64,000 nt of DNA from Bacteriovoracaceae bacterium UBA6200 (GTDB lineage: Bacteria > Bdellovibrionota > Bacteriovoracia > Bacteriovoracales > Bacteriovoracaceae), in contig DISW01000001.1 of the NCBI GenBank assembly GCA_002422605.1, forward strand, positions 1 through 64,000, given 5' to 3'. The notes under the pieces were generated by a model, which had not been told where the DNA came from, did not search any database, and worked only from the letters and a program-made list of their open reading frames with translations. Positions 26,641 to 35,941 of the stretch are shown here, piece after piece. The translations under genes and the position numbers were made by a program. Position 1 is the stretch's first letter. Each line of letters begins with the position of its first letter.

Positions 26641-27186
26641 TTAATGGCCATGACTGTATTCAGCGGTGTCTGTTGAATACACATCAGTAATTGCAATAAG
26701 ACCCACATCATCTGTGACAATCTGATCGCCAGATCTAAGGTCTCTTGTCTCAATAGAATATTCTGTCTTTGAAGCTTGCTTAATAATTACAGGAATGAAT
26801 TTAAAGAAGCCTTCCCGGTAACGGTAAACTCCAGTAGTATTTTTAGATGTAACTAATGTTGCTGCGTTTATCACCGGGGAGGATGACTCTACTGTCTTGA
26901 ATTTAACTCCCAAGGTGGTCATTGCTTCATTGGAGAGGCGAAACCCTTTTTCCTCGTTTACTTCTAAAATTGCTTTCCCCGGACCAACTGCTTTGCCTCC
27001 GCCTTCTTCATGACCGTGTCCATGCTCGTCTTCATCGTCATGATCATGCTTATCTTCTTTGCCATGATCATGCTTTTCTTCTTCATTATGCCTATGTTCT
27101 TTTCCCGCGCGAGAATCTTGTGCATATAGATTTTGAATACTTGTGGTGGCGACTATACAAACGACAAGGAGAAATAAAATTTTCAT
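26641..27186 (-). CDS. Short CzcB-like periplasmic adaptor with His-rich region
   Basis: 181 residues with a signal peptide (about 22), then an unusually His/Asp/Glu-rich stretch (residues 25-62), then a segment resembling the membrane-proximal domain of CzcB (GVYRYREGFFKFIPV, then VTDDVGLIAI). Ordinary adaptors have about 380-500 residues with hairpin and lipoyl domains, which are absent here. It lies exactly in the czcB position between outer-membrane and pump genes. It may be a reduced adaptor that still couples the pump, or the product of a large in-frame deletion. No frameshift was seen around it. Confidence 0.7.
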   Translation of the reverse strand: MKILFLLVVCIVATTSIQNLYAQDSRAGKEHRHNEEEKHDHGKEDKHDHDDEDEHGHGHEEGGGKAVGPGKAILEVNEEKGFRLSNEAMTTLGVKFKTVESSSPVINAATLVTSKNTTGVYRYREGFFKFIPVIIKQASKTEYSIETRDLRSGDQIVTDDVGLIAITDVYSTDTAEYSHGH

Positions 27187-27194
27187 ATCGAGCC

Positions 27195-28436
27195 TTAATT
27201 TTTGGAATTTATGGTAAAAAGATCTTCTAATAATTGAGTCTCACCTCTGATGAAAACGATTTCTTCAAGTGAAACCAGAAGATCGTTTTCAGTCTCAAAA
27301 CGTGATTCTAGAAAATCTAAATGCTGGCGATGAGATTCAATTGTCATAGGGATTGAAACAATTCCTCTTGCAAATAAACTTTCAATTTCAGCATGTTGTT
27401 TATTGAGCCTTTCCAGGGTAGTCATTTGAGAGAGAACCTGGACAGATCGTTCGTACTTTCTAATAAGCATGGTCTTCTTAATATTTAAATTCTTAATAGA
27501 ATTGGCACTTTCAATTTTTTGTGCAGCCATTCTTCTTGCTGCATTTAACTTACCAGCATCATTGGTGTGAAACAAAGGTAGATCAAACGTAACTGCTACC
27601 CCTGCTGATAAGAACTTATCATTTCCCTCAGTTTGATATTCTACAACAGGGCCAATTGCTATGTTTGAATATCCTAGTGATTTTTGAACTGCCAGCTCCG
27701 CTTCGGCCTGCTTAGTTTTTAAATTTTCTACGTTAACAAGTCCATTCTCCGTGGACGACAAGTTTTTGAGGGGAAGAAGTAGCTGTTTATAGTGAAGACT
27801 TGAATAATGAGGATTGATGATTTCACATCCAGTGATGAAGGTTAATTCACCTCCAAGTAAAGTCTTCTCATTTTCAAAATCATTCAACCTCGCTTTATAG
27901 TCATTTGCAGCTAACCGTAAAGTTAATAGAGAAACTCTCTCTTCTGGAGTTAGCCCAGATCTTACTGCTAGTTTTTCAATGACTTTCTCAAAAGTTGAGA
28001 TTGCTTCTTTTGCCGCATCTATCAGAATAGTTAGTTGGGCCACTCTTTGATATTTAAGCGCATAGCTGACAGTTGTTTCAACTCCCTTAAGATTTAATAA
28101 TCTTTTTTGTATTGTTGCTGAAAGTTGCGCTTCTTCTATCCGACGGTTAAGTTTAGAACCAAATTCGTAGATGTGTTGAGCTGTTACTTGCAAGCTATTA
28201 ACATCAATACCAAACTGGTTTCCTTTTAAATATTCAGCGTCTACGACTGGATTAGGTCTTTGTTTCGCTAGGTCGATACCACTTTCAACTTCACTAACAC
28301 GTCGTTTAATCTGTTCTTGAATAGGATTATTCAAATTAAGTTTACTGTAAAACTCGTTGATAGTTTTAAAATCACAATTAACCTGTGAATATGCCGCCCC
28401 ACTTAGCAGCGAGATGCCTAAGAGAAATAAGAACAT
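27195..28436 (-). CDS. czcC: TolC/CzcC-family outer-membrane efflux protein
   Basis: 413 residues with a signal peptide and the repeated long helices of the outer-membrane efflux family, including PNPVVDAEYLKGNQ near the start and a second copy of the helical pattern after residue 230 (FDLPLFHTNDAGKLNAARR). These trimeric channels carry substrates across the outer membrane. It is 8 bases upstream of the adaptor gene, on the minus strand, and completes a CzcCBA system. Confidence 0.85.
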   Translation of the reverse strand: MFLFLLGISLLSGAAYSQVNCDFKTINEFYSKLNLNNPIQEQIKRRVSEVESGIDLAKQRPNPVVDAEYLKGNQFGIDVNSLQVTAQHIYEFGSKLNRRIEEAQLSATIQKRLLNLKGVETTVSYALKYQRVAQLTILIDAAKEAISTFEKVIEKLAVRSGLTPEERVSLLTLRLAANDYKARLNDFENEKTLLGGELTFITGCEIINPHYSSLHYKQLLLPLKNLSSTENGLVNVENLKTKQAEAELAVQKSLGYSNIAIGPVVEYQTEGNDKFLSAGVAVTFDLPLFHTNDAGKLNAARRMAAQKIESANSIKNLNIKKTMLIRKYERSVQVLSQMTTLERLNKQHAEIESLFARGIVSIPMTIESHRQHLDFLESRFETENDLLVSLEEIVFIRGETQLLEDLFTINSKN

Positions 28437-28475
28437 AAATACCTCTATAATTAATTTAAAACGAGAAAATGGGGA

Positions 28476-28820
28476 TTATGCGCGTATTGGAGGGCGATTA
28501 ATTTCAGACAAAGAAGGAGAGGGCAGAGCTAACGAGAAATCGGAAAATTCTAGCAAGAAATTTAAACTGCTAGGACTAACAAGTGATTTGAAAGAAAAGT
28601 TAACAGCGATATGAATATGGCCAGCATGGCAATGATGAGTTTCTGAACTTTTTGTATGTGGATGAATAGGCAGATCGTTGGCGGCTTGACTCAAATCATG
28701 TTGGAAATCTGAAATTGATGCATCATCCCTATGGCATATAGAAAAATCTTCAACGATACTACTCGCTGAAAAGTCAAGAAATACGCTTAATAATAAAACC
28801 AAGGATACAATTAATCGCAT
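28476..28820 (-). CDS. CzcI-like small exported metal-binding protein
   Basis: 114 residues: signal peptide to about 20, an acidic region with a single Cys (SICHRDD), a His/Cys cluster (THHCHAGHIH), a hydrophobic stretch, then a tail ending INRPPIRA. Small proteins of this type often precede czcCBA genes and are thought to act in metal sensing or regulation. It is the first gene of the minus-strand metal operon. The same layout appears at 16345 and 17751. Confidence 0.65.
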   Translation of the reverse strand: MRLIVSLVLLLSVFLDFSASSIVEDFSICHRDDASISDFQHDLSQAANDLPIHPHTKSSETHHCHAGHIHIAVNFSFKSLVSPSSLNFLLEFSDFSLALPSPSLSEINRPPIRA

Positions 28821-28885
28821 AAGATGTTTATATAATTTTACTCACAAAATTACAACATGGGATGTTTATTCGAATAAGGCTCACT

Positions 28886-28981
28886 ATGAAAAATAAAATT
28901 TATACTTCGTTTATTGTCTTTTTGGTGATTATGGTGCTCTTACTGTATGCGTTTGAAGTCATACATTTTAAGAGTATGTGA
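28886..28981 (+). CDS. Small single-helix membrane peptide (31 residues)
   Basis: An ATG at 28886, seven bases after AAGG, opens a frame of 31 residues with one hydrophobic helix (about residues 8-23) and a short basic-ended tail. It sits divergently from the metal operon start. Its size makes the call uncertain; it could be a small membrane protein tied to that operon. Confidence 0.35.
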   Translation: MKNKIYTSFIVFLVIMVLLLYAFEVIHFKSM

Positions 28982-29196
28982 ACTAAATGTTTTTCGGATG
29001 TTCTAAAATAGTCACAATATAGTAGCGCTACCATTATTAAAGTAGCACCCTGCTATTATTCTTATCCAGATAATAACCCACACTTCCCAACATAGTGATT
29101 AATAGATACTTGAAATTTTAGGTAATTGTTACATGGTCATTTATAAATATTTCACTTCAGAAAGTTAAGAGAAGACTAATCTCAAGGGTCTTGATA

Positions 29197-29213
29197 TTGG
29201 CACACTTTTTGCC
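29197..29213 (+). promoter_or_regulatory. Sigma-54 promoter (-24/-12) before the peptide-binding/two-component operon
   Basis: TTGGCAC followed by ACTTTTTGCC puts GG at 29199-29200 and GC at 29211-29212, exactly ten bases apart, a near-consensus RpoN site. The predicted start of transcription is near 29224, about 29 bases before the GTG start at 29253. The operon itself encodes an NtrC-type activator (32173-33519), which supports the call. Confidence 0.78.
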
Positions 29214-29252
29214 ATGGTCTGTGAAGATTAAGCGATTTGGGAAGGGGGATGA

Positions 29253-30806
29253 GTGAAAATCATCTTATTGATATTTACGACTGTTTTTATGAGTTTGGGA
29301 ATCTTTAGTGTAAAGAATTCGCAATCTAAAAGTATTTTTGAGCCGGCTCCCGCTTATGTGAAGGCCATCTACTCAATGCCGGTTTCTTTTGATCCTATTA
29401 AAATGAATGATGGAGCGTCTTTAATCTTTTCAGAACTAATTTATGAAGGGCTTCTGCGTTTTACCGATGATTACGGGGTTTGGCCTGCAATTGCTGAGTC
29501 TTGGACTACAAGCAGTGATGGTCTTGTTTTAAAGTTCAAAATCAATCCGCTAGCTAAATTTCATAATGGGGAGCCAATAACAGCATCGGATGTAAAGGCG
29601 TCCTTATCTCGCAACGTCAGTTCAGAAAGTTTAGTCTATAAGTTTTATGACGTCATACTAGGTGCTAAGGATTACTTTGCTCAAAAAAGCGAAGATGTGT
29701 CTGGCTTGAAAGTTATTGATAATTTGACTTTTGAAATTCACCTTGAGAAGCCTTTTCCTCCTATCCTTTACGTGTTAGCAGGAGGAACTGCCAAAATTCT
29801 TCCATCAAAATATATTAATGATGAGGGCTTCTTTAAGAAGCCTATAGGTTCAGGACCGTATCAGGTTGAAGAGATTAATGATAAAGAGATCCATCTTAAA
29901 ATGTTTTCTGGTTATCACGGTAATGGGCCACGAATCCCTAAGATGATTCTTGAACTTTTAAATCAGGAAGAAGCGATGGAGAAAGCCTCTCGTGGACTTG
30001 TTCATGATCTTTCAAGCTGGCCTATGAATGGGAAAGAAGAAGTTTTTAAGAGTGGGCAAGATATAAGTTCAGTTGTTGCTGATACCTGGATTATTGGTCT
30101 CAATACTAGATTCCCTCCTTTTGATCGATTAGAAAACCGAAGACTTTTCCAACAAAGTATTGATACTGAGAAATTTAGAACAACTTTTTACCCCGATGCC
30201 AAACCTGCCTTTGGTTATATTCCGCCTTCATTTCCAGGCCATGAGAGCTTAAAGGTTAACTTCTTAGAGACTGCTGCCAGAGTTCCGAAGGAACTTGTTG
30301 AACTCTATATACCGGAAGAGTTATCACGTTCTCAGGAAATGGCCCATTTCTTTGAAGAGGAGTTTAAATCGAAGGGATGGAACGTTAAAGTTATTCCTAC
30401 AAAATGGGAAGAAATGATGAAGGGCTATAATGATAAGACTCTCGGTGCTTTCCTGGTCTCGATGATCGTCGATTACCCAGATCCAGAGTTTTTATTGAAT
30501 AATTTTGAATCAAAAAATCTTGACAATTTTAGCGGTATCAAAGACGCAAAAATTGATGAACTCATTTTGAGTTCGAGGAAGACTCAAGATAGGATCGAAC
30601 GCCAAAAATTCCAGCTTGCACTGGCAAAAAGGGTCAATGAATTATCTCTTTCAATAAATCTATTTCACTCTAGAGCACATTACTGGATTCATGAGTGTGT
30701 AGAAGGGTTTAAACCTAATTTATTGGCCGTAGCTTATACTGATTATAGAAAAGTATCTTTTGATCAGAAGTGTTTAAAGAGGAGAGAACTTTGGAACAAG
30801 AAGTAA
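29253..30806 (+). CDS. Peptide/oligopeptide-binding protein of ABC type (SBP_bac_5)
   Basis: 517 residues from a GTG after GGGGG. Signal peptide or anchor at residues 4-24. Family features: SFDPIKMND, SELIYEGLLRF, IAESWTTSSDGLVLKFKI and FHNGEPITASDV, all typical of DppA/OppA-like proteins. It binds peptides or related ligands in the periplasm. No permease or ATPase genes follow; instead a sensor kinase and regulator do, so it may act as a ligand sensor for that pair. It overlaps the kinase gene slightly. Confidence 0.85.
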   Translation: MKIILLIFTTVFMSLGIFSVKNSQSKSIFEPAPAYVKAIYSMPVSFDPIKMNDGASLIFSELIYEGLLRFTDDYGVWPAIAESWTTSSDGLVLKFKINPLAKFHNGEPITASDVKASLSRNVSSESLVYKFYDVILGAKDYFAQKSEDVSGLKVIDNLTFEIHLEKPFPPILYVLAGGTAKILPSKYINDEGFFKKPIGSGPYQVEEINDKEIHLKMFSGYHGNGPRIPKMILELLNQEEAMEKASRGLVHDLSSWPMNGKEEVFKSGQDISSVVADTWIIGLNTRFPPFDRLENRRLFQQSIDTEKFRTTFYPDAKPAFGYIPPSFPGHESLKVNFLETAARVPKELVELYIPEELSRSQEMAHFFEEEFKSKGWNVKVIPTKWEEMMKGYNDKTLGAFLVSMIVDYPDPEFLLNNFESKNLDNFSGIKDAKIDELILSSRKTQDRIERQKFQLALAKRVNELSLSINLFHSRAHYWIHECVEGFKPNLLAVAYTDYRKVSFDQKCLKRRELWNKK

Positions 30807-32176
30807 TTCCCTTTAAGGATTTCATTATTAAAAAGATGAAGGGGCAATTGATAGGTATTCCACTTATCTTGGCACTGGTAATTTCACTTTCTACTTCGCT
30901 TATTATAATTGTTTCATTTGCAAACTCGGATAAAGCCTTTGTGGAATCTGTTGCTCCTCATATTGCTACTTTGCTTGAAACTCAAGATAGACCAGAAATT
31001 CAAAGATTTGTTAGGGCGATCTCAACAAAGAAAGGTGCTGAGGTTGAAGTCATTTTTAATAATGAAATCATTGCTTCAAGCTTTTCTTTAGAACGCATCG
31101 GGACTGAATTTGAAAAAGGCATTATATCATTGCCATTTCTTGATCTGAAATTCAACGCTGGAAAGCTTATGAGTTTTACAATTGCTCGCAGAGAAAATGG
31201 TTGGGGAGGAGATAAGGCGTTAATTGGAATTTATCTGAACTGGACGCCAGTGATTTATTTATCTCTAGGCATTTCATTTATTGTCTTTATTTTTACTTTC
31301 TTCGTTATCAAGTGGCCGATGATGAAAATTATTTGTGAAACACAACTAAGCCTAAAGCATTTAAGCCTTCTTGAAGAGGGAATATCCAAGCTTCAGAATA
31401 AGTTTGAGGCGACTGAAATCCCTCCTTTCCCTATTTCTGAACTGGAAAGCATCAGAAGCGCATTTGTTACCTCTCAGTCAAAGCTATCTGAGACAAACGA
31501 AAAGCTGGCAAAAAGTAAGGCCAAAGAAATGGCGAGCTATGCCTACAAAAACCTCATTCATGATCTCCATGTTCCTGTTACTGCTCTTAGAAATCACCTC
31601 AAAATTATGGGACTAGAGCGTGCCACGCAAGAAGATCGAGAAAATGCCTTAAAACGTATTGTTGATTTAGCTGAACAAGTACTTAAACAAGTTAAGTCTG
31701 CCAGGTCTCATCTGGGCCTTGAGGTATTACTTAAAAATGAAGACATTGTTGAGTCAGTGAGAAAGGCTACGAATAATGCTCAGATTGCTTCGTTTGATAA
31801 ACCAAATATTGAAATTAGAGCTGTCCTTCCTGATGAAAAGTTAATGACCTCTCATGACTCTATTCTTCTAGGGAGAGCACTGAGTAATCTCATTACCAAT
31901 GCGATAGAGGCAGCATCAAAACAAGTTCAGGTTGAACTCTCAAAAATTGAAGATGGTGTTAGCATTAAAGTAAATGATGACGGGGAAGGTCTTGGACAAG
32001 AGGAAGTTTCGCTCCATCTACAGGGGCGTGGAAAATCTACAAAAAATGAACGCATGGGCATTGGACTTGCCAGTGCTAACCATATAATCAGATCTCATGG
32101 AGGAAAAATTATTTATCAAAGCTCATCCTTAGGAGGTGCATGCTTTGAAGTTAGGTTACAAGGGGATTCGGTATGA
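30791..32176 (+). CDS. Membrane sensor histidine kinase
   Basis: 461 residues from a TTG at 30791, placed five to nine bases after GAGGAG; a GTG at 30770 is the alternative. Two transmembrane helices (about residues 20-40 and 155-178) flank a short periplasmic domain. The phosphoacceptor His is in LIHDLHVPVTALRNH, the N-box is SNLITNAIEAA and the G-boxes are DDGEGLG and GIGLA. It should phosphorylate the sigma-54 regulator encoded next, with a four-base overlap. The signal may be the ligand of the upstream binding protein. Confidence 0.87.
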   Translation: MEQEVIPFKDFIIKKMKGQLIGIPLILALVISLSTSLIIIVSFANSDKAFVESVAPHIATLLETQDRPEIQRFVRAISTKKGAEVEVIFNNEIIASSFSLERIGTEFEKGIISLPFLDLKFNAGKLMSFTIARRENGWGGDKALIGIYLNWTPVIYLSLGISFIVFIFTFFVIKWPMMKIICETQLSLKHLSLLEEGISKLQNKFEATEIPPFPISELESIRSAFVTSQSKLSETNEKLAKSKAKEMASYAYKNLIHDLHVPVTALRNHLKIMGLERATQEDRENALKRIVDLAEQVLKQVKSARSHLGLEVLLKNEDIVESVRKATNNAQIASFDKPNIEIRAVLPDEKLMTSHDSILLGRALSNLITNAIEAASKQVQVELSKIEDGVSIKVNDDGEGLGQEEVSLHLQGRGKSTKNERMGIGLASANHIIRSHGGKIIYQSSSLGGACFEVRLQGDSV

Positions 32177-33519
32177 ATGGGACAAAAATCTTATTAGTTG
32201 ATGATGATAGAGATATTTTAGAAACTAATAAGTATTTATTAAGTGATAATTATGAAGTTGAGATTGCTACTAGTATTAAGGAAGCAAAAGCAATTTTACT
32301 TAAAAAAGTAATAGATGTAGCTATTGTTGATTTAAACTTTGAAGGGCAAGACCAAGATGGTTTAAATCTTATTGACTACATTCAAGAAGAGATGCCGTCA
32401 GTTTCTTTAATTGTACTAAGTAGCGACCATGATACGAAAAGAGTCGTTGAGGCAATGAGAAGACCTCTGGTTGATTTTATTACTAAGGACGAGGACTCAG
32501 AAGCTTCAATTCGATCTGCTATTGGTCAAGCTCTTACTAAAAAGAGAAACGTGAAAAATAAGGATGAATTTGAATTTAAGACAAATTCTCCCCTAATGAA
32601 AAAAATGTTATTTAGAGTTAACCAAGTCCTTGCCTCAAACAGCTCAGCACCAATTCTTATCCTAGGGGAATCCGGGACAGGGAAAGAGTTTTTAGCAAAA
32701 TTTATTGCTTCAAAACTTAGGAAAAAACTGGTTGCAGCTAATATGGCCAGCATTCCCAAAGAAACAGCAGAAAGTGAACTATTTGGACATAAGAGGGGAG
32801 CCTTCACTGGGGCTATTTCTGATAAAGTGGGTTTATTAGATCATGCTCACAATGGAGTTTTCTTTCTAGATGAGATTGGTGATTGTAGTGAGGCGATTCA
32901 AGCGAAGCTTCTTAGGGTTATCCAAGAAAAAGAAATCCTTCCAGTTGGAGGGGTTACTCCTAAAAAAATCGAAACTCGTTTTGTGGCCGCTACTCATCGA
33001 GACCTTAACTCCATGGTGACCAATGAATCGTTTCGACTAGATCTATTGCAACGGCTCAATACCTTCACTTTCAAAATCCCACCTCTAAGGGATCGACCTG
33101 AAGATGTTGAGTATTATGCACGGATGTTTGTCGAAGAAATTACAAATGGTGAGTTCTTTCGGATAGATGTCAGTGGAATTGAGATGCTTAAAAAACATTC
33201 TTGGCCCGGGAATGTTAGAGAACTTAGAAACGTCATTGAAAGAGTTGTTGTTTATTCTCATAGAAGGAGCCTAGATAGCGAATCAGTAAGAAATGCTCTT
33301 AATATAACACCTACAGAGATGACTTATACTTCAGAGTCTAAGGTGTATTCCTGTGAAGAAATCATACAGGCCTTAAAGCAGGCCAATGGAAATAGAACTA
33401 AAGCAGCGGCACTTCTTGAAGTCCATAAAACGACTCTTCACCGCTGGATTAAGAAGTTTAACTTAAATGAGATTGTTGAAAGCAATGGAGTCGGAAGACC
33501 TTCATTGCAATTGAGTTAG
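32173..33519 (+). CDS. NtrC-family sigma-54 response regulator
   Basis: 448 residues in three domains. A receiver (1-120) has DDD at 10-12, the phosphoryl Asp in AIVDLNF and a Lys in FITKD. An AAA+ domain (about 140-370) has GESGTGKEF and the sigma-54 contact loop GAFTGA. A C-terminal Fis-type HTH reads NRTKAAALLEVHKTTLHRW. It activates RpoN promoters such as the one at 29197, so the operon probably regulates itself. The gene overlaps the kinase stop. Confidence 0.93.
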   Translation: MNGTKILLVDDDRDILETNKYLLSDNYEVEIATSIKEAKAILLKKVIDVAIVDLNFEGQDQDGLNLIDYIQEEMPSVSLIVLSSDHDTKRVVEAMRRPLVDFITKDEDSEASIRSAIGQALTKKRNVKNKDEFEFKTNSPLMKKMLFRVNQVLASNSSAPILILGESGTGKEFLAKFIASKLRKKLVAANMASIPKETAESELFGHKRGAFTGAISDKVGLLDHAHNGVFFLDEIGDCSEAIQAKLLRVIQEKEILPVGGVTPKKIETRFVAATHRDLNSMVTNESFRLDLLQRLNTFTFKIPPLRDRPEDVEYYARMFVEEITNGEFFRIDVSGIEMLKKHSWPGNVRELRNVIERVVVYSHRRSLDSESVRNALNITPTEMTYTSESKVYSCEEIIQALKQANGNRTKAAALLEVHKTTLHRWIKKFNLNEIVESNGVGRPSLQLS

Positions 33520-33526
33520 GTAATTT

Positions 33527-34327
33527 ATGGCAAAAGTTGAATTGAAAGATAAACTAAATCCCTTTGCTCCAAATATACTTCTGATTCCCGGAGGCCCAGG
33601 TCTTGGTTCACTTTCCTTTGAGGCATTTGCATCATGCTTTAAAGATATAAATGTCTATCTTTACCACCCCACAGGAACCATTGACGAAAATTCCACTGAG
33701 CTTTCCTCATATGATGATCAGCTTCAAGAATTATCAAAAGAAATTGAGAAATTGAAAACTGTCTATCTGTGTGGCCATTCCTTTGGTGGAATACAGGCAG
33801 TCGATATCGCACTTAGACTTCCTACCCAGATTAAAGGAGTTATTTGTCTAGCAAGCCCATTTTCTGAAAATGCTTTTAAGGAACTTAGCATTAATTTCAA
33901 TAGGGTGAAGACTTCTGAGCAAGTCATGATGGGTGAGATTTTTAAAGATAGTCCTACCAATGAGAATTATCAGAAATGGTTTGCTGCTTATGCACATATT
34001 TATTTTTCAAAATCCAAAATAGAAGAAGGAAGAAAGCTTCTTTTGGAGGGCAGAGTCAATGTAAAGAATTATCTAGGAGCGACTAATGAAGCTTCTCGTA
34101 AAGCACATTTACTTAATGAAATTAAAATCTCTCAAGTGAGGAAACTTTTTATTGCCGGTAATGAAGATCACCTTCTGCCTTCCCATGTTTTAAAAAGCGA
34201 TTCAGATTCAGGGAGCTTTACTTTTAAAACGATTGATAACGCTGGTCACTTTGTTCATTTTGAAGAACCAGAGAAAACAGCAAAGATTGTTGAAGATTTT
34301 ATCTTCAACGAAGGAGAAATATCATGA
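33527..34327 (+). CDS. Alpha/beta hydrolase, proline iminopeptidase-like
   Basis: 266 residues. The oxyanion region LLIPGGPGLGS resembles the HGGPG of proline iminopeptidases. The nucleophile elbow is GHSFGG, the acid is in GNEDHLLP and the His is in AGHFVHFEEPE. No signal peptide, so it acts in the cytoplasm. It follows the regulator gene by 7 bases in an operon that starts with a peptide-binding protein, which fits a role in peptide or ester cleavage, though the substrate is unknown. Confidence 0.78.
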   Translation: MAKVELKDKLNPFAPNILLIPGGPGLGSLSFEAFASCFKDINVYLYHPTGTIDENSTELSSYDDQLQELSKEIEKLKTVYLCGHSFGGIQAVDIALRLPTQIKGVICLASPFSENAFKELSINFNRVKTSEQVMMGEIFKDSPTNENYQKWFAAYAHIYFSKSKIEEGRKLLLEGRVNVKNYLGATNEASRKAHLLNEIKISQVRKLFIAGNEDHLLPSHVLKSDSDSGSFTFKTIDNAGHFVHFEEPEKTAKIVEDFIFNEGEIS

Positions 34328-34677
34328 AAAAATTTATGAAATGCCTCGCCATTATTTTGGCCATCGGGGCAATGGCCCAAACAGTGGGTGTTTATGCTCT
34401 TGAAGAGGTAAAGTATTCACTGGAAAAAGATGGGGAGGCCATTATTAAGCTCATCGAATTCAGACAAAGAGTAGCGGCCCGTGGAGACTCCATTGAAGAG
34501 GCAGCAATTGAGCTTGCAAATGATTTTCCCGAAATCAAAACCGATGATGATTTCAAAAATTCCTTTGGAGAGCTTGTTATTCGTTATTCAAATGCCATTG
34601 GAATGGAAAAAGTACTTTACCAAATGGTGAATAAAAAAGAACTAAAGAGAATATCTGGAGATGGACCTGGAATCTAA
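34324..34677 (+). CDS. Exported protein of unknown function
   Basis: 117 residues with a signal peptide (about 25, ending near VYA) and a mature acidic, helical domain. It overlaps the hydrolase gene by four bases and the methyltransferase gene by 17, so it belongs to the sigma-54-driven operon. I recognise no family. Confidence 0.6.
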   Translation: MKKFMKCLAIILAIGAMAQTVGVYALEEVKYSLEKDGEAIIKLIEFRQRVAARGDSIEEAAIELANDFPEIKTDDDFKNSFGELVIRYSNAIGMEKVLYQMVNKKELKRISGDGPGI

Positions 34678-35212
34678 TATGCAGTCTGATCGAAGTAAGT
34701 ATTTTGGCGCTTTAATGATGTTTGGGTTTGGTGTTTTTGCTTTCTACCGTTGGTACCAAACCCAGCTTCTGTTTTTTCTCCTACTTGTTCTGAGGGATTT
34801 TGTTGCTGGATATTTCTTTTTAAAGAGAACTCCAGCAGAAATGAAATCTACGACCACAGCGAGTATATTTTCCTATGTTTCTGCGGCCATGCCTCTGTTT
34901 TATTTTTCATCTACAGAAGAATCTAGGGTCTTACTGCTTATTTCTAACTTATTGGCCATTATTGGATTTCTCTTTGTGGCACTGGCGACAATTGAACTAG
35001 GGACATCTATAGGGATATCTCCTGCTAAGAGAGAATTCGTCACTTCAGGGATCTATAAATGGGTTAAGCATCCCATGTATTCGGGGTATGTGGTATCTGA
35101 GTTGGGGATGACGCTTGTTAATCCTCTCAATGTGGTATTGTTCTTGGTCTCCACGGCACTTTATTACTATCGCTCTAAGCAGGAGAGATTAATTCTCTCC
35201 AATTATAAGTAG
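34661..35212 (+). CDS. Isoprenylcysteine carboxyl methyltransferase (ICMT)-like membrane enzyme
   Basis: 183 residues (or 177 from the ATG at 34679). Four to five hydrophobic segments precede the C-terminal signature GIYKWVKHPMYSGYVVSE and the basic tail SKQERLI, typical of ICMT/phospholipid methyltransferase proteins that methylate membrane-bound substrates with S-adenosylmethionine. It is the last gene of the operon and its end overlaps the convergent gene at 35189 by 24 bases. Bacterial substrates of this family are mostly unknown. Confidence 0.8.
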   Translation: MDLESNMQSDRSKYFGALMMFGFGVFAFYRWYQTQLLFFLLLVLRDFVAGYFFLKRTPAEMKSTTTASIFSYVSAAMPLFYFSSTEESRVLLLISNLLAIIGFLFVALATIELGTSIGISPAKREFVTSGIYKWVKHPMYSGYVVSELGMTLVNPLNVVLFLVSTALYYYRSKQERLILSNYK

Positions 35213-35941
35213 ATCCCACATCCGCATGTTTGGACTTGGGTTTTCAATTAGAATGCCGTCTCTCCCTTCAAATTTTATTAAATCAGCTCTTTTTATGTAG
35301 GAGCTGGTCTTTTTAAAGTTGCTCGTTTTTAGAATGACCTTTGAATGGTCATTGGTTCTCCCTTCTTTAAAGTAAAAACTTGTTCCACAATCAAGAATGA
35401 TCTTGTCTTGAATCTTCGTCCCTAATACCTTCTGAAAGAAATCTCTTCCCGACTGATTAACCACAAATTCATGTCCCCAAATTCCTGTAACACAATTGGG
35501 GTGCTTGATTGGAATAAACTTTCTTTTACTGTTCGGGTTAGGCTCATATTCAGTAAACCAAGGATAAAAAGTTTTGAAACCTATCTTTTTAAACTCAAGG
35601 AAATTCCAACCCGGAAGATAATCCTTGTTGTTTTCAAGCCAGTTATAATTTCTATGGGTAAAGCTGCAATTTAAACCACTTTTTTTATATTTCTTAAAAA
35701 GTGCTTCCAAATTCTTCTTAGCACCAAATGAGAAGCCAGGTTGGTGTAAGATCTTATTCTCATTCGGGGTATGCATAAACTCCAGATAGCTTCCTTTACC
35801 AAAATACAAAAAGCGACATTCTGCATTAGGATGTTTAACCATGAAGTCACTAACTTTAAATCCCATCTTTTTTAGTTTCTTCAAAAAAGAATGGTTTTGA
35901 TCTCCTGTGAATGTATGGTCGAAATAGATATTTTTATTCAT
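35189..35941 (-). CDS. VOC/glyoxalase-like protein, left homologue
   Basis: 250 residues. The start FDHTFTGDQNHSF, then MGFKVS...KHPNAECRFLYFGKGSYLEFMH, matches the beta-alpha-beta-beta-beta and YLE pattern of the vicinal oxygen chelate/Glyoxalase_3-like family. A second module lies in GIWGHEFVV and DCGTSFYF. The homologue at 52573 is about 70 % identical by eye and points the other way, so the pair flanks element 2. Substrate unknown. Confidence 0.55.
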   Translation of the reverse strand: MNKNIYFDHTFTGDQNHSFLKKLKKMGFKVSDFMVKHPNAECRFLYFGKGSYLEFMHTPNENKILHQPGFSFGAKKNLEALFKKYKKSGLNCSFTHRNYNWLENNKDYLPGWNFLEFKKIGFKTFYPWFTEYEPNPNSKRKFIPIKHPNCVTGIWGHEFVVNQSGRDFFQKVLGTKIQDKIILDCGTSFYFKEGRTNDHSKVILKTSNFKKTSSYIKRADLIKFEGRDGILIENPSPNMRMWDLLIIGEN

